Positions 1 to 8,923 of a DNA stretch of 64,000 nucleotides are shown here, piece after piece; positions within the stretch are counted from its first letter, which is position 1; each line of letters opens with the position of its first letter. The translations under genes were made by a program, and so were the position numbers. The DNA is from Actinoplanes sp. TFC3. Lineage in GTDB: Bacteria > Actinomycetota > Actinomycetes > Mycobacteriales > Micromonosporaceae. Below the pieces are notes generated by a model. That model was given only the letters and a program-made list of their open reading frames with translations, ran no database searches and was not told where the DNA came from. The stretch spans positions 5,297,925 through 5,361,924 of the forward strand of contig NZ_LOJP01000001.1 of the NCBI RefSeq assembly GCF_001553785.1, in the 5' to 3' direction.

Positions 1-2418
1 GGCTACCTGGGCATGGTGCTGCTGACCCCGGCCGGGCTGCTGATGCTGCCGGTGGCCGCGCAGACCCTGGCCAACCGGGCACGCAGCGTGCTGGACGGGC
101 TGATGGTTGCCGCGTCGCTGATGCTGATGGCCTGGATCTTCGTCGTCGAACCGCTGATCGAGGCGGGCGGCGACAGCGCGCTGGCGCTCTACGTCAGCCT
201 GGCCTACCCGCTGGGCGACGTCGTCATCGTTACCATCGTGATCTACATGCTGGCGTTGCAGCGCCGGCGCGGGCGGTCGCTGGCCCACCTCGCGTTCGTG
301 GGTGCGGGCATCGTGGCGTTCGCCGTCTCCGACATCTGCTACGCCTACCTCAACCTGATCGGCGCCTACCGCTCCGGCGGGGTCACCGACATCGGCTGGT
401 TCGCGGGCTTCTGCCTCATCCTGCTCGCCGCGACCCGCCCGGTGCAGGACGCCTCGGAGCAGGACCAGGCGGAAGAGACGGGCAGCCAGCCGATCGGGGT
501 GCTGCTGCCGTACGTGGCAGTGCTCGCCGCCCTGGCCACCAGCGTGGTCTGGTACGCCCAGACCGGCCAGAGCAGCGCGTTCGTGGCGTACTCGCGCTCG
601 GCGCTGATCCTGCTCATCGTGGGCCGGCAACTGCTCACCCTGCTGGAGAACCGGGGGCTGACCCGCGACCTGGAGGCCCGCGTGGCCAGCCGCACCGCCG
701 AGCTGTTCGCCAGCGAGCAGCGCTTCCACGCCCTGGTGCAGCACAGCTCCGATGTGGTCACCGTGGTCGGGGTCGACAGCGAGGTGCTGTACCAGAGCGA
801 GTCCGTGCAGCGCGTGTTCGGCTACCCGGCGCAGGTGCTCACCGGGCGCAGGCTGACCAGCGTCATCACCGCCGAGGCGGCCGGGCGGCTGGCCGACGCG
901 TTGCGCTCGGTGAGCGTACGGCCCTATGCCACAACGGTTCTGGAAGTGACCGTGCGCCACCGCGATCGCCGGCTGCGTCAGGCCGAGATCACCATCACCA
1001 ACCTGCTGGCCGACCCCAACGTGGGCGGCCTGGTGCTCAACACCCGCGACATCAGCGAGCGCAAGGAACTGCAGGAACAACTGGTCCACGAGGCGTACCA
1101 CGACGCGCTGACCCAGCTGGCCAACCGGGCGCTGTTCCGCGAGAAGGTTGCCGAGGCGCTGGCCCAGCGCACCGGCGACGACGAGGTCTCCGTGCTGTTC
1201 CTGGACCTGGACGGGTTCAAGGAGGTCAACGACAGCCTCGGGCACCTGGCCGGCGACATGCTGCTGGTTCAGGTCGCGGACCGGCTGACCCAGTCGGTGC
1301 GCGACGGTGATGTGGTGGCCCGCTTCGGCGGTGACGAATTTGCCGTGCTGATCTGCTCGCCGCGGGAAACCGACGACGCGGAGAACGTGGCGCGCCGGAT
1401 CGTGCACGGTCTGCATGAGCCGTTCCGGATCGAAGAGCGGGATCTGCACGTACGAGGAAGCGTCGGACTTGCGGCCCACAGCTCGCTCGGCGAGGGCGCC
1501 GGGGCCCGCGGCGACGATGCCGAGCAGTTGATGCGCAACGCCGACCTGGCCATGTACAAGGCGAAGGCCACCGGCGGCAGCGACTACGCGGCGTACGACC
1601 CGCAGATGCTCTCCGGCCTGGTCGAGCGGCTCGAGCTGGAGGCCGACCTGCGGCTGGCCCTGGATCGCGGCGAGCTGGAACTGCACTACCAGCCGACCAT
1701 CGACATGACCGACAGCCGGGTGATCGGCTTCGAGGCGCTGGTCCGCTGGCGCCACCTCACCCGGGGCCTGATCTCGCCGATGAGCTTCATCCCGCTGGCC
1801 GAGGCGACCGGCATGATCGTGCCGCTGGGCCGCTGGGTACTCGAAGAGGCGTGCCGGCAGGCCATGGACTGGGCCGCGCAGACCGGTCAGCCGCCGGTGA
1901 AGATGGCCGTCAACGTGTCGGTGCGCCAGTTCGACCGTACCGACCTGGCCGCCGAGGTGCTCGACGTGCTGCAGCGCACCGGGATGCCGGCCGACCGGCT
2001 GTGCCTGGAGATGACCGAGAGCGTGCTGATGACCGACACCGAGGAGAACCTCGCGCAGCTCCTCAAGCTCAAGGCGCTCGGGGTCACACTTGCCATCGAC
2101 GACTTCGGCACCGGTTACTCGTCACTGGCCTACCTGCGCCGGTTCCCGGTCGATACGCTCAAGATCGACCGCTCGTTCGTGGAGCGGCTCGGCGAGCAGA
2201 CCGACGCCACCGCGCTGGCCAGCACCATCGTGCAGCTGGGCCAGAGCCTCGGCATGTCCACCGTGGCCGAAGGCATCGAGGAGTACGGCCAGCTCGCCGC
2301 GCTGCGGACAATGGGATGCACGTTCGCCCAGGGCTTCTACTTCTCCCGCCCGGTGCCCGCCGCCACGGCCGGTCAGCTGCTGCTCGACTCGTCCCCCGAA
2401 ATGTTGGAGAAGCGATGA
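1..2418 (+). CDS. Membrane GGDEF-EAL cyclic di-GMP protein with PAS domain (5' partial)
   Basis: Likely makes and/or degrades cyclic di-GMP at the membrane. The frame is open from base 1 (first ATG at 13), so the N-terminus probably lies outside the window. Counting from that ATG, hydrophobic segments fill about residues 1-215, a PAS domain follows (about 235-345), then a GGDEF domain with an intact signature in RFGGDEFAVL (about residue 437) and an EAL domain with FEALVRWRH (about 573) and DDFGTGYSSL. Both catalytic signatures are present, so the net activity cannot be told from sequence. The stop overlaps the start of the decarboxylase gene (ATGA at 2415), so the two are translationally coupled, which is an unusual partnership. 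Confidence 0.9.
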   Translation, partial: GYLGMVLLTPAGLLMLPVAAQTLANRARSVLDGLMVAASLMLMAWIFVVEPLIEAGGDSALALYVSLAYPLGDVVIVTIVIYMLALQRRRGRSLAHLAFVGAGIVAFAVSDICYAYLNLIGAYRSGGVTDIGWFAGFCLILLAATRPVQDASEQDQAEETGSQPIGVLLPYVAVLAALATSVVWYAQTGQSSAFVAYSRSALILLIVGRQLLTLLENRGLTRDLEARVASRTAELFASEQRFHALVQHSSDVVTVVGVDSEVLYQSESVQRVFGYPAQVLTGRRLTSVITAEAAGRLADALRSVSVRPYATTVLEVTVRHRDRRLRQAEITITNLLADPNVGGLVLNTRDISERKELQEQLVHEAYHDALTQLANRALFREKVAEALAQRTGDDEVSVLFLDLDGFKEVNDSLGHLAGDMLLVQVADRLTQSVRDGDVVARFGGDEFAVLICSPRETDDAENVARRIVHGLHEPFRIEERDLHVRGSVGLAAHSSLGEGAGARGDDAEQLMRNADLAMYKAKATGGSDYAAYDPQMLSGLVERLELEADLRLALDRGELELHYQPTIDMTDSRVIGFEALVRWRHLTRGLISPMSFIPLAEATGMIVPLGRWVLEEACRQAMDWAAQTGQPPVKMAVNVSVRQFDRTDLAAEVLDVLQRTGMPADRLCLEMTESVLMTDTEENLAQLLKLKALGVTLAIDDFGTGYSSLAYLRRFPVDTLKIDRSFVERLGEQTDATALASTIVQLGQSLGMSTVAEGIEEYGQLAALRTMGCTFAQGFYFSRPVPAATAGQLLLDSSPEMLEKR

Positions 2419-3611
2419 CCTCCGCCCTGACCGGCACGCGCGCCGAGCTGCCCGGGTCCTGGCCCGCCGCCCTCGCGCCGGACTGCCTCGAGGTGATCGA
2501 CCTGCCGACGCCGTACCTGGTCACCGATCTGGACACGGTCGCCGGGCGGCTGAGCGCGTTCACCGGGGCCCTGCCGGGTTTCCAGACGTTCTACGCGATG
2601 AAATGCAACCCCAGTGCCGAAATCCTGATGACGGTACGAGACCAGAACGCGAGTTTCGAAGTCGCTTCCCTCGGCGAGTTGCACCAGCTCGAACGCCTCG
2701 GCGTGACCCCGGCGGACGTGCTGTACAGCAACCCGGTCAAGCCGCCGGCCCACATCGCCGCCGCGTACGCCGCCGGACTGTGGCGCTTCAGCTTCGACTC
2801 GCCCAACGAGTTGCGCAAGCTCGCCGAGCACGCCCCGGGCAGCGCGGTGTACCTGCGGCTGCACGTGGACGACAGCGAGAGCTCGTTCCCGTTGTCGCGA
2901 AAGTTCGGCGCGGAGCTGCACGAGGGACGCGATCTGCTGGTGCTGGCGCGACGGTTGGGGCTGCGGCCGTACGGGATCACCTTTCACGTCGGTTCGCAGT
3001 GCGCCAACGCCGACGCGTGGCGCCAGGCCATCGACGCCTCCGGCAAAATCATGTCCAGCCTGCTCGACGAGGGCATCCGGCTGGAGATGCTCGACATCGG
3101 CGGCGGCTTCCCGGCCCGCTACGCCACCGGCGTCCCCTCGATCGAGGAGATCGGCGCCGTGGTCACCGCCGCGGTTGACGACGTGCTGCCGTACCGGCCG
3201 GGCCTGCTGGCCGCCGAGCCGGGCCGGCACCTGGTTGCCGAGCCCGCCGTGATGGCCGCCGGGGTCATCGGCCGCGAGGTGCGCGGCGGGGAGAACTGGC
3301 TGTTCGTCGACGTCAGCGCGTACCACGGGATGATGGAGACCATCCAGCTACCGACCGGCTGGGACTTCCCGGTCCGCTCCACCGCCGACGGGCCCGCCGA
3401 CGCGCCGCGGCTGCCGTTCACCGTCACCGGGCCCAGCTGCGACAGCTCCGACACGATGTTCTACGGGCTGTCGCTGCCGGCCACCATCGACGTCGGCGAC
3501 ACCCTGTACATCGGGTCGGCCGGGGCGTACACGCTGAGCTACGCTTCGGCGTTCAACGGGTTCCCACCGCCCACCCCGCTGTTCGTAGGCAACCCTCCCT
3601 GGCAGCTATGA
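2415..3611 (+). CDS. Group IV PLP-dependent decarboxylase, ornithine decarboxylase type
   Basis: Alanine-racemase-fold decarboxylase of the ornithine/diaminopimelate family, 398 residues. The PLP lysine is K63 in FYAMKCNP; HVGSQ, the glycine loop DIGGGFP and EPGRHLV bind the cofactor phosphate, and the C-terminal GPSCDSSDTM supplies the second-subunit active-site Cys-Asp. These fit eukaryotic-like ornithine decarboxylases, which make putrescine from ornithine; lysine or another diamino acid cannot be excluded. The ATG at 2415 overlaps the preceding stop; a longer open frame running upstream to 1851 lies inside the GGDEF-EAL gene and is rejected. The stop overlaps the MFS start by ATGA, suggesting that the product or substrate is transported by the neighbour (inference). 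Confidence 0.9.
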   Translation: MTSALTGTRAELPGSWPAALAPDCLEVIDLPTPYLVTDLDTVAGRLSAFTGALPGFQTFYAMKCNPSAEILMTVRDQNASFEVASLGELHQLERLGVTPADVLYSNPVKPPAHIAAAYAAGLWRFSFDSPNELRKLAEHAPGSAVYLRLHVDDSESSFPLSRKFGAELHEGRDLLVLARRLGLRPYGITFHVGSQCANADAWRQAIDASGKIMSSLLDEGIRLEMLDIGGGFPARYATGVPSIEEIGAVVTAAVDDVLPYRPGLLAAEPGRHLVAEPAVMAAGVIGREVRGGENWLFVDVSAYHGMMETIQLPTGWDFPVRSTADGPADAPRLPFTVTGPSCDSSDTMFYGLSLPATIDVGDTLYIGSAGAYTLSYASAFNGFPPPTPLFVGNPPWQL

Positions 3612-4867
3612 CCCGCCGCGGCGCCCACCGCCGCGTCGGTCCCATCGGCGTGCGCCGGGCCGGCCGGCTGCGCGAACTGCTCACCGCCGGGGTCGCCGAC
3701 TCGTTCGGCATGTCGCTCGGCTGGACCGTGCTGGTGCTGCTCGCGGTGTCGCGCGGTGGGCTGGCCGAGGCGGCGCTGTACAACGCGGCGATGCTGCTGG
3801 GCGTAGTGCTCTCGGCCCCCGCTACCGGCTGGCTGGCCCGGCGTCTGCCGGGCCGCAGCTTGTTGCGCGGTGCGGCGGGGACCGAGATGGTGCTGCGGGT
3901 GGTGGCGCTGGCCGGGCTGATCGGCGGGCTGCCGTCGTACCTCATCGCGATCCTGATTGTGGTCATGCACGTGGCGGCCTGGGTGGGTTTCGCGGCCATG
4001 CGCGCGGAGGTCGCGGCCGTCGATGCCGGTCACCGTTCGATGACGCGCTATGCGCTGGCGATTGCTGCGGTCGAAGCTGCCGGTACGGGGGTAGGCGCGC
4101 TGCTGCCGGTCGGTCCGGACGGCTATCCCACCGGCTTCTTCCTGACGGCGATCTTCGTGCTGTATGCGGGTTCGCTGGTGCCGACGTTCCTCAGCGCCCG
4201 GCGGGCTCGCCGCTTGGCGCCGGTGAGGGTTGTGGTCCGAGAGCGCCGGCGCCTGGCCATCTCGCCGCACTTTCTCATCGCGGGCGGCGGGATCATGCTG
4301 CTCGCCTCCGGTCCGACGCTGCTCGCCGTCCCGCTGACCACCGAACTGCACGGGCGGCACTGGGTAGCCGGGGCCGCTGTGGCGTTCAGCGTGGGCTGCC
4401 TGCTGGCCACCGCCGCGGTCGAGGCCATCCGGCGCATGCAGTTGCCGGCCACGCTGCGCTGGTCGCTCTGGGGGCTGGGCATGCTGGTGGGCTGGATCGC
4501 CGCGCCCTACCACGCGATCAGTGTGGTAGTCGCGCAATTCTTCGCCGGGCTGAGCCAGACCGCGTTCGAAGGCGACATGGACGCGGTGGTGGCCGAGAAG
4601 GCCCCGGCCGACGGGGTGACGACGGCTCTGGCCTACAGCGCGTCGATCCGGGCGCTGGGCAGCTCAATCGCGGTCAAGCTGCTGCCGCTGCTGGTGGCCG
4701 CGCAGGGCCTCGACATGGCGGTCAGCGCGGCGGCGCTGGTGCTGGGAATCTCGGCGCTGGTGTTGTGGGCGCTGACCAGCATGCCGTGGGTGACCCGCCG
4801 GCCGGTTGCGCTGGTCCACTACCTTCGCGCGAATGTGGCCCACGCGGATGTTCCGCAGGCGCCATGA
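3608..4867 (+). CDS. Major facilitator superfamily transporter
   Basis: Integral membrane protein of 419 residues with about ten to twelve hydrophobic helices, an Arg-rich cytoplasmic N-terminus (MTRRGAHRRVG) and a basic loop after helix 2 (ARRLPGRSLLR) in the position of the MFS loop 2-3 motif. Substrate is not evident. It is the third gene of a coupled trio (ATGA overlap at 3608) with a polyamine-type decarboxylase and a c-di-GMP protein, so export of a polyamine or related amine is a reasonable but untested inference. Confidence 0.8.
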   Translation: MTRRGAHRRVGPIGVRRAGRLRELLTAGVADSFGMSLGWTVLVLLAVSRGGLAEAALYNAAMLLGVVLSAPATGWLARRLPGRSLLRGAAGTEMVLRVVALAGLIGGLPSYLIAILIVVMHVAAWVGFAAMRAEVAAVDAGHRSMTRYALAIAAVEAAGTGVGALLPVGPDGYPTGFFLTAIFVLYAGSLVPTFLSARRARRLAPVRVVVRERRRLAISPHFLIAGGGIMLLASGPTLLAVPLTTELHGRHWVAGAAVAFSVGCLLATAAVEAIRRMQLPATLRWSLWGLGMLVGWIAAPYHAISVVVAQFFAGLSQTAFEGDMDAVVAEKAPADGVTTALAYSASIRALGSSIAVKLLPLLVAAQGLDMAVSAAALVLGISALVLWALTSMPWVTRRPVALVHYLRANVAHADVPQAP

Positions 4868-5048
4868 GGCGGTCAACTATGCGCTGAAGCTGACCGCGCT
4901 GCACGAGAAGCCGGTCACCGCGCTGGTGTTCGCCACCGTGGTCAGCACCATTTTGTCGTACGTGCTGAATCGGGAATGGTCGTTCCGCCACCGATTCTGG
5001 GCACCTGACCGCCATGTTTTTCCTCGCCGTAGACGCCGCCGGCAATAG
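4851..5048 (+). pseudogene. GtrA-family membrane protein remnant
   Basis: The frame encodes NYALKLTALHEKPVTALV followed by VVSTILSYVLNREWSFRHR. Ending a helix in LNREWSF is typical of the middle of small GtrA-like flippase proteins. There is no N-terminal helix pair, and after the NREWSFR motif the frame becomes Arg-rich and stops. A hydrophobic continuation (LTAMFFLAVDAAG) can be read in another frame just after, which suggests a frameshift as well as truncation. The fragment overlaps the end of the MFS gene. I read it as a decayed gene, not a functional protein. Confidence 0.55.
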
Positions 5049-5061
5049 TCGATCTGCTCGG

Positions 5062-5541
5062 CTACTTCGGCGCCGGTGACATCGTCGCCTTCTGCTGCTT
5101 GCATTCATCGACCGTAGTGCAAATCGGGAACACAACCTCCTGCACGCCGGGGATCGCCTTGAGATCGGTCTCGACCTGACCGCCCTTGAATTCCCGAAGC
5201 CTCGCCATGCTCGCAAGCTTGATCCGGAAAGACTCCGGCAGCGCGTCAGGGCTGACGCTCTTGATGAAGTCCGGATCGTCGGCCCAGAGATCCTTGAACT
5301 TGCGGTACGCCTCGTCCTTGCTCTCATACCGAACCGAGCTGACCTCGGGCAAAGCCTGCAACGAAGTCTGCAGTTGAGTCCGCTGAGCGTCGGTCACGTC
5401 GTCCCGCAGGAAGACGGAAAACTCGGCGACGTCATCAAGCTTGAAGCCGAGCTCATCCTCGGGGTTGTCCTTCTTGAGCAGGCCACAGCCGCTGAGAGCA
5501 ACCACGGTGAGAACGGTGAGGAGAAGTGTCAGTCGGCGCAC
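5062..5541 (-). CDS. Lipoprotein with FtsX-like extracellular domain
   Basis: Predicted secreted lipoprotein of about 159 residues. From the GTG at 5541 it starts VRRLTLLLTVLTVVALSGCG, a lipoprotein signal with lipobox LSGC. The mature part (FSVFLRDDVTDAQRTQL, LPEVSSVRYESKDEAYRKF, followed by LPESFRIKL) matches the extracellular domain of the cell-division permease FtsX, but no FtsX transmembrane segments are present. A longer frame upstream to 5703 would run into the HNH gene and is less likely. No good ribosome-binding site is visible. Actinomycetes often carry such free-standing permease-like ectodomain proteins; a role in peptidoglycan hydrolase control is only inference. Confidence 0.75.
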   Translation of the reverse strand: MRRLTLLLTVLTVVALSGCGLLKKDNPEDELGFKLDDVAEFSVFLRDDVTDAQRTQLQTSLQALPEVSSVRYESKDEAYRKFKDLWADDPDFIKSVSPDALPESFRIKLASMARLREFKGGQVETDLKAIPGVQEVVFPICTTVDECKQQKATMSPAPK

Positions 5542-5584
5542 GGGCGGGAGGCTAGCAGCAATCCGCTTGGCCTGGGATCCCGGC

Positions 5585-6451
5585 TCATTCAGGGGCGCCT
5601 TGAGCGAAGTCGCTGAGCTGCCGGCGCAGAGCGGCAACGGTGTCGTCAACCGCCTGCCTCCCCGCCGCCGAGTACTCGGCTTTTTCCTCGGCGTATTTGT
5701 CATGGACCGCTTGCAGGCATTGCTTGAGCGGCACCCGCTTCAGGTCGGCCTCGACAAACGCCATCATCACGGCGGATCGGACCTGTTCCTGCACGGCTTG
5801 ACGTTCCTCCGCCAGAGCCCCGCGGCTGAGACGACAGATCTCGATGGTCTCTCGCCCGCGGTCGCTGTCGTTCTTGGGAGCAATCGCCCCGGCAACACCG
5901 AACCTCAGATGGTCAGCGGGTTCGTCGATGCAGGGATGCAGCAGCAGCGGCTGTTCCACGCCGTTCAGCTCGGCCGTATCGGCCGGGTCATTGAGCTGCG
6001 CCGGCGACCAGACCCGCGTCCCCTGGATCGGGAACTGGTCTTGTTTGGCATCGCCGCTGTTGCACCGATCGCACGCCGGCACGATGTTGCGCCAGTCGTG
6101 CGCCAGCCAGTAGTAGCCGGAAGTGCTGCCGCCGGGATTCTGCTGCGCAACAAGCTTCTTTGTGGCAAGGTCTCGCACGGAGATGCGGCTCTTGGGACGG
6201 TAATGCTCGGCCGCGCCCCACGATTGAGCGCTCATCTTGGTCTCGCAGTAGGCGCACTTGCCGTGGAACACGTGGTCCAGCAGCCACGACTTGAGTTCTG
6301 ACCACAGCGTTTGACGGAAGCGAAGTTCAGTGCCCTGGTCGGCGTCGGCACAGACCCGGGCGGTCGCCGCGTGCGCCCGGCGAACCCAGTCATCGAACCA
6401 GGCCTTCTCGTCGGGTTCCAGCGCCGCCGGATCGAACGGCACGCGCCGCAT
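5585..6451 (-). CDS. ptuB: HNH endonuclease, PtuB-like (Septu-type defence)
   Basis: Predicted nuclease of 288 residues. Two zinc-type pairs are visible, C66-x2-C69 (CAYCETKM) and C127-x2-C130 (ACDRCNSG), with the H83 region AEHYRPKSR and the segment YYWLAHDWRNIVPACDRCNSG, the hallmark of the PtuB/retron-associated HNH family that recognises a central AEHxRPK plus NxxxxCxxCN arrangement. Its ATG shares one base with the stop of the upstream ATPase gene (TGATG at 6449-6453), so the two are translationally coupled. In Septu, PtuA (ATPase) and PtuB (HNH) form a complex that restricts phage. Family assignment is from motifs; activity here is inferred. Confidence 0.85.
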   Translation of the reverse strand: MRRVPFDPAALEPDEKAWFDDWVRRAHAATARVCADADQGTELRFRQTLWSELKSWLLDHVFHGKCAYCETKMSAQSWGAAEHYRPKSRISVRDLATKKLVAQQNPGGSTSGYYWLAHDWRNIVPACDRCNSGDAKQDQFPIQGTRVWSPAQLNDPADTAELNGVEQPLLLHPCIDEPADHLRFGVAGAIAPKNDSDRGRETIEICRLSRGALAEERQAVQEQVRSAVMMAFVEADLKRVPLKQCLQAVHDKYAEEKAEYSAAGRQAVDDTVAALRRQLSDFAQGAPE

Positions 6452-8592
6452 CAGCCTTCGTCCCCGTTGACTTCACGCAGATATTCGTCGGCCTGCTGCA
6501 TGAGGTTGGTACGGGCATCCTCGGGCAGCCCGCGCAAGGCTCCGAGCAGGGTTGCGTCGACCAGCTCAGCGGCCCGGCGCTGGGTAGCGGTTTCCTCGTG
6601 GCGGGGGATGTCACGAGAAAGCTGTTCGGCTAGTTCGGCGACGCGGCTCGGGCTTGCCGCCGGATCGGCGAGAGCCTTCTCGTAGTCCTCCAAGTTCTGC
6701 TCGACCCGAGTGTCCCGGCTCGTACCCAACCCGAATGCGGGACTGGTCAGAATCTGATCGGCGCGCCATCCCCGCAATTCCTGCGAAGGCTGCACGCTTC
6801 CCATACCCGCCTCGTCACGGTGAATCGTCAGCACCTCGCCGACGTTCAAAGCGCCGACGATAAGCGGCGAGTGCGTCGTTGCGATCACCTGCACCTCGGG
6901 CAGCAACCGGCGCAGGGTGGGGACGATGAGGCGTTGCCACTCGGGATGCAGGTGCGCATCCAGCTCATCGACAATCACCAGGGCGTGCCGCTGAGTAAGT
7001 CTCTCAACGGGTTCATCGAAGCGATCGATGAGCCGGCGCAGCACCGTGCCGACCCACGAAACGGTCGAGAGGGTGCCTTGGCTCAGCGTCCGCAGCGGCA
7101 CCGTCGAGTCGCCGAACCGCACCAGGACGTCCCACGAATCGCTGTCCAGCCCGGCGTAGTGGATCGGCATCCCCGGCGTCAACGAGCGCCACAATTCGAA
7201 GACGGACTCCAACCGGCGGCGAGCGGCCTCCGAGTCGCCCAGACTTATGCCTTGCGCAACGACAGCAAGGTTGACCAGCCATTGCTGCAGATCGTCGAGG
7301 CGGGTGTCAGTGTCCCCGCGCCGCAAAGCCTCAAGGTCCGAGGGATGACCGATGCCGAGCACCCGCTCCTCACGTGGCCCCCGAGGCGCCTTCTTGGAAA
7401 TTCCGCGAACCGCCGGGAAGCCAAGCGCTAGTAGCTCGCCGACCTCCACCGGCGTCGGCGTTGCTGCCTTGACGCGCACTCTGGTGCGTTCCCGGACCAG
7501 TTCGGTGCGATATGTGGTGTCCCCGATGACGAGCTCGATCAAGCCGGACGAGCTACCGACGCTCAGCAAGTCGTTGGCTTCCTCGGGGGTGACGCTCTGC
7601 CCGCACAGCACCAACGCCATGGCTCTCAGCAGCGTCGACTTACCAGCCCCGTTGTCGCCAAGCAGCACCGTCCACTCATCGGAGATCGGCACTTTCAATG
7701 ATGTGAAGGGGCCGATGTTGTGCAGTTCCAGATGGCGAAGCCGACGATGGGACCGCGCTGGCGATCGCGCGGTGCGCAGCCTGGGCAGCTCACGAAGGAG
7801 ACTCACCAGACGTGTCCGCCAAGTACCACCCTCCTCGGCGAGAGGCTCGCGCACGTTGTATCTGGATCGCAGTAACCGTATGTCGATCGGCGAACTGTCT
7901 TCGAGCAGTGCGTAATGGGCATGGTCGGCATAAGAGACCTCAGCCCCGCCGAAGAGATCCGCTACTGTCCCCGCGTTGACGCCCACGATAAAGGCACTGT
8001 TCGTCGCCAGAGCTGAACTCAAGAATTGTCCGAATTCGGAGTCGCGACCATAGCGGCCTTCATACTCCGCAAGCGACGGCATAAGCGAACGAGGACTTTG
8101 ATAATCGCCCAGCGGTTTCATGATGATCGTCGAATCACCGCTCAGCACGGATCGATGCGGGAGCGGTTTGCCCGGCAGCATGATCCAGGGCGGGCGTTCC
8201 ACCAATCGCTCGATGGAGTCATCCCAGGCGAAGCTGATGATGGCGGCAAATGGCAGCCGGACCAGATCCGTCAGCCACTGCGGCCGTTGCGATACGTAAT
8301 CGGCACGGCGCCGGTGAAGAGTCTGATAAATGGCGCGCGAAACCCGGTCGTTGCCCGACTCGGCGACCGCGAGCGCGGCCAACGCGTCAAGATCGACCAG
8401 TCGCATGGCGCTGATAGTTCCGGGCCGCAGCTGAAGATCGGCGGGCAACAGGGCCGACCCGTGCTCAATGAGCACATCCCGCAGCGTTGGCGCTCCGACC
8501 GCCTGGGCAACGCCGTCGCCGATGACCAGCACGCACCGGCCGTCCCGCAGCCGCTCGGCGAATCGCGGGAGGAAGGACTCAGGCTCGGTCAA
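6451..8592 (-). CDS. SIR2-like / PtuA-type AAA ATPase fusion (Septu-like defence)
   Basis: A 713-residue two-part protein. Residues about 15-265 look like a SIR2-like Rossmann fold: a glycine-rich start VLVIGDGVAQAVGAPTL (21-37), then AAIISFAWDDSIERL (116-130) where active SIR2 domains usually have TTNYD, and IIMKPLGD (156-163) where they have KxHG. The usual catalytic Asn and His are therefore not visible. Residues about 286-713 are an SMC/OLD-like ATPase: Walker A GDNGAGKS (312-319), signature-like LSQGT (503-507), Walker B ALVIVDELDAHLHPEW (537-552) and TTHSP (572-576). Start is TTG at 8592 with GGAG five bases upstream. It directly precedes and overlaps the HNH gene. Confidence 0.85.
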   Translation of the reverse strand: MTEPESFLPRFAERLRDGRCVLVIGDGVAQAVGAPTLRDVLIEHGSALLPADLQLRPGTISAMRLVDLDALAALAVAESGNDRVSRAIYQTLHRRRADYVSQRPQWLTDLVRLPFAAIISFAWDDSIERLVERPPWIMLPGKPLPHRSVLSGDSTIIMKPLGDYQSPRSLMPSLAEYEGRYGRDSEFGQFLSSALATNSAFIVGVNAGTVADLFGGAEVSYADHAHYALLEDSSPIDIRLLRSRYNVREPLAEEGGTWRTRLVSLLRELPRLRTARSPARSHRRLRHLELHNIGPFTSLKVPISDEWTVLLGDNGAGKSTLLRAMALVLCGQSVTPEEANDLLSVGSSSGLIELVIGDTTYRTELVRERTRVRVKAATPTPVEVGELLALGFPAVRGISKKAPRGPREERVLGIGHPSDLEALRRGDTDTRLDDLQQWLVNLAVVAQGISLGDSEAARRRLESVFELWRSLTPGMPIHYAGLDSDSWDVLVRFGDSTVPLRTLSQGTLSTVSWVGTVLRRLIDRFDEPVERLTQRHALVIVDELDAHLHPEWQRLIVPTLRRLLPEVQVIATTHSPLIVGALNVGEVLTIHRDEAGMGSVQPSQELRGWRADQILTSPAFGLGTSRDTRVEQNLEDYEKALADPAASPSRVAELAEQLSRDIPRHEETATQRRAAELVDATLLGALRGLPEDARTNLMQQADEYLREVNGDEG

Positions 8593-8647
8593 CAGATCTC
8601 CACAATTGGTCCAGCACTGGCGGAAGTCTAACCGCCCCTCCCGCCGA

Positions 8648-8923
8648 TCAGCGCTTATCCGAGTGGCCCAGGCCGCGCTCCGGGGCGATCCGGTCCCGCA
8701 CCAACCGCTTGAGCTCCGCCAGTTCCGGATGCCCGCTTTCCTTGCGCGACCAGATCGTCTCCCCGTCGAGGCGGATGTCGAACACGCCGCCCGTGCCCGG
8801 GATCAGGGCCACCTCGCCCAACTCTTTCTGGAACGTGGTCAGCAGCTCCTGAGCGGTCCAGCCGGCGCGCAGCAGCCAGCGGCATTGGGTGCAGTACTCG
8901 ATTTCCAGGCGGGGTTGGTGCAC
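8648..8923 (-). CDS. SelW/Rdx family redox protein
   Basis: Small selenoprotein-W-like (Rdx) protein, about 91 residues from the GTG at 8923, which is preceded by a TGGAG ribosome-binding site. The redox motif CTQC lies in IEYCTQCRWLLRAGW near the N-terminus, where eukaryotic SelW has CxxU; both positions are cysteine here. GTGGVFDIRLDGETIWSRK and PELAELKRLVRD complete the thioredoxin-like fold. Full-length for the family. Function in bacteria is not settled. It ends 55 bases upstream of the defence pair's start on the same strand but is probably unrelated. Confidence 0.85.
   Translation of the reverse strand: MHQPRLEIEYCTQCRWLLRAGWTAQELLTTFQKELGEVALIPGTGGVFDIRLDGETIWSRKESGHPELAELKRLVRDRIAPERGLGHSDKR

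Noticed and set aside
1851..2414. In-frame upstream extension of the decarboxylase gene
   Set aside because: It lies in a shifted frame of the GGDEF-EAL coding sequence and is Arg/Pro-rich; the family homology begins after 2415.
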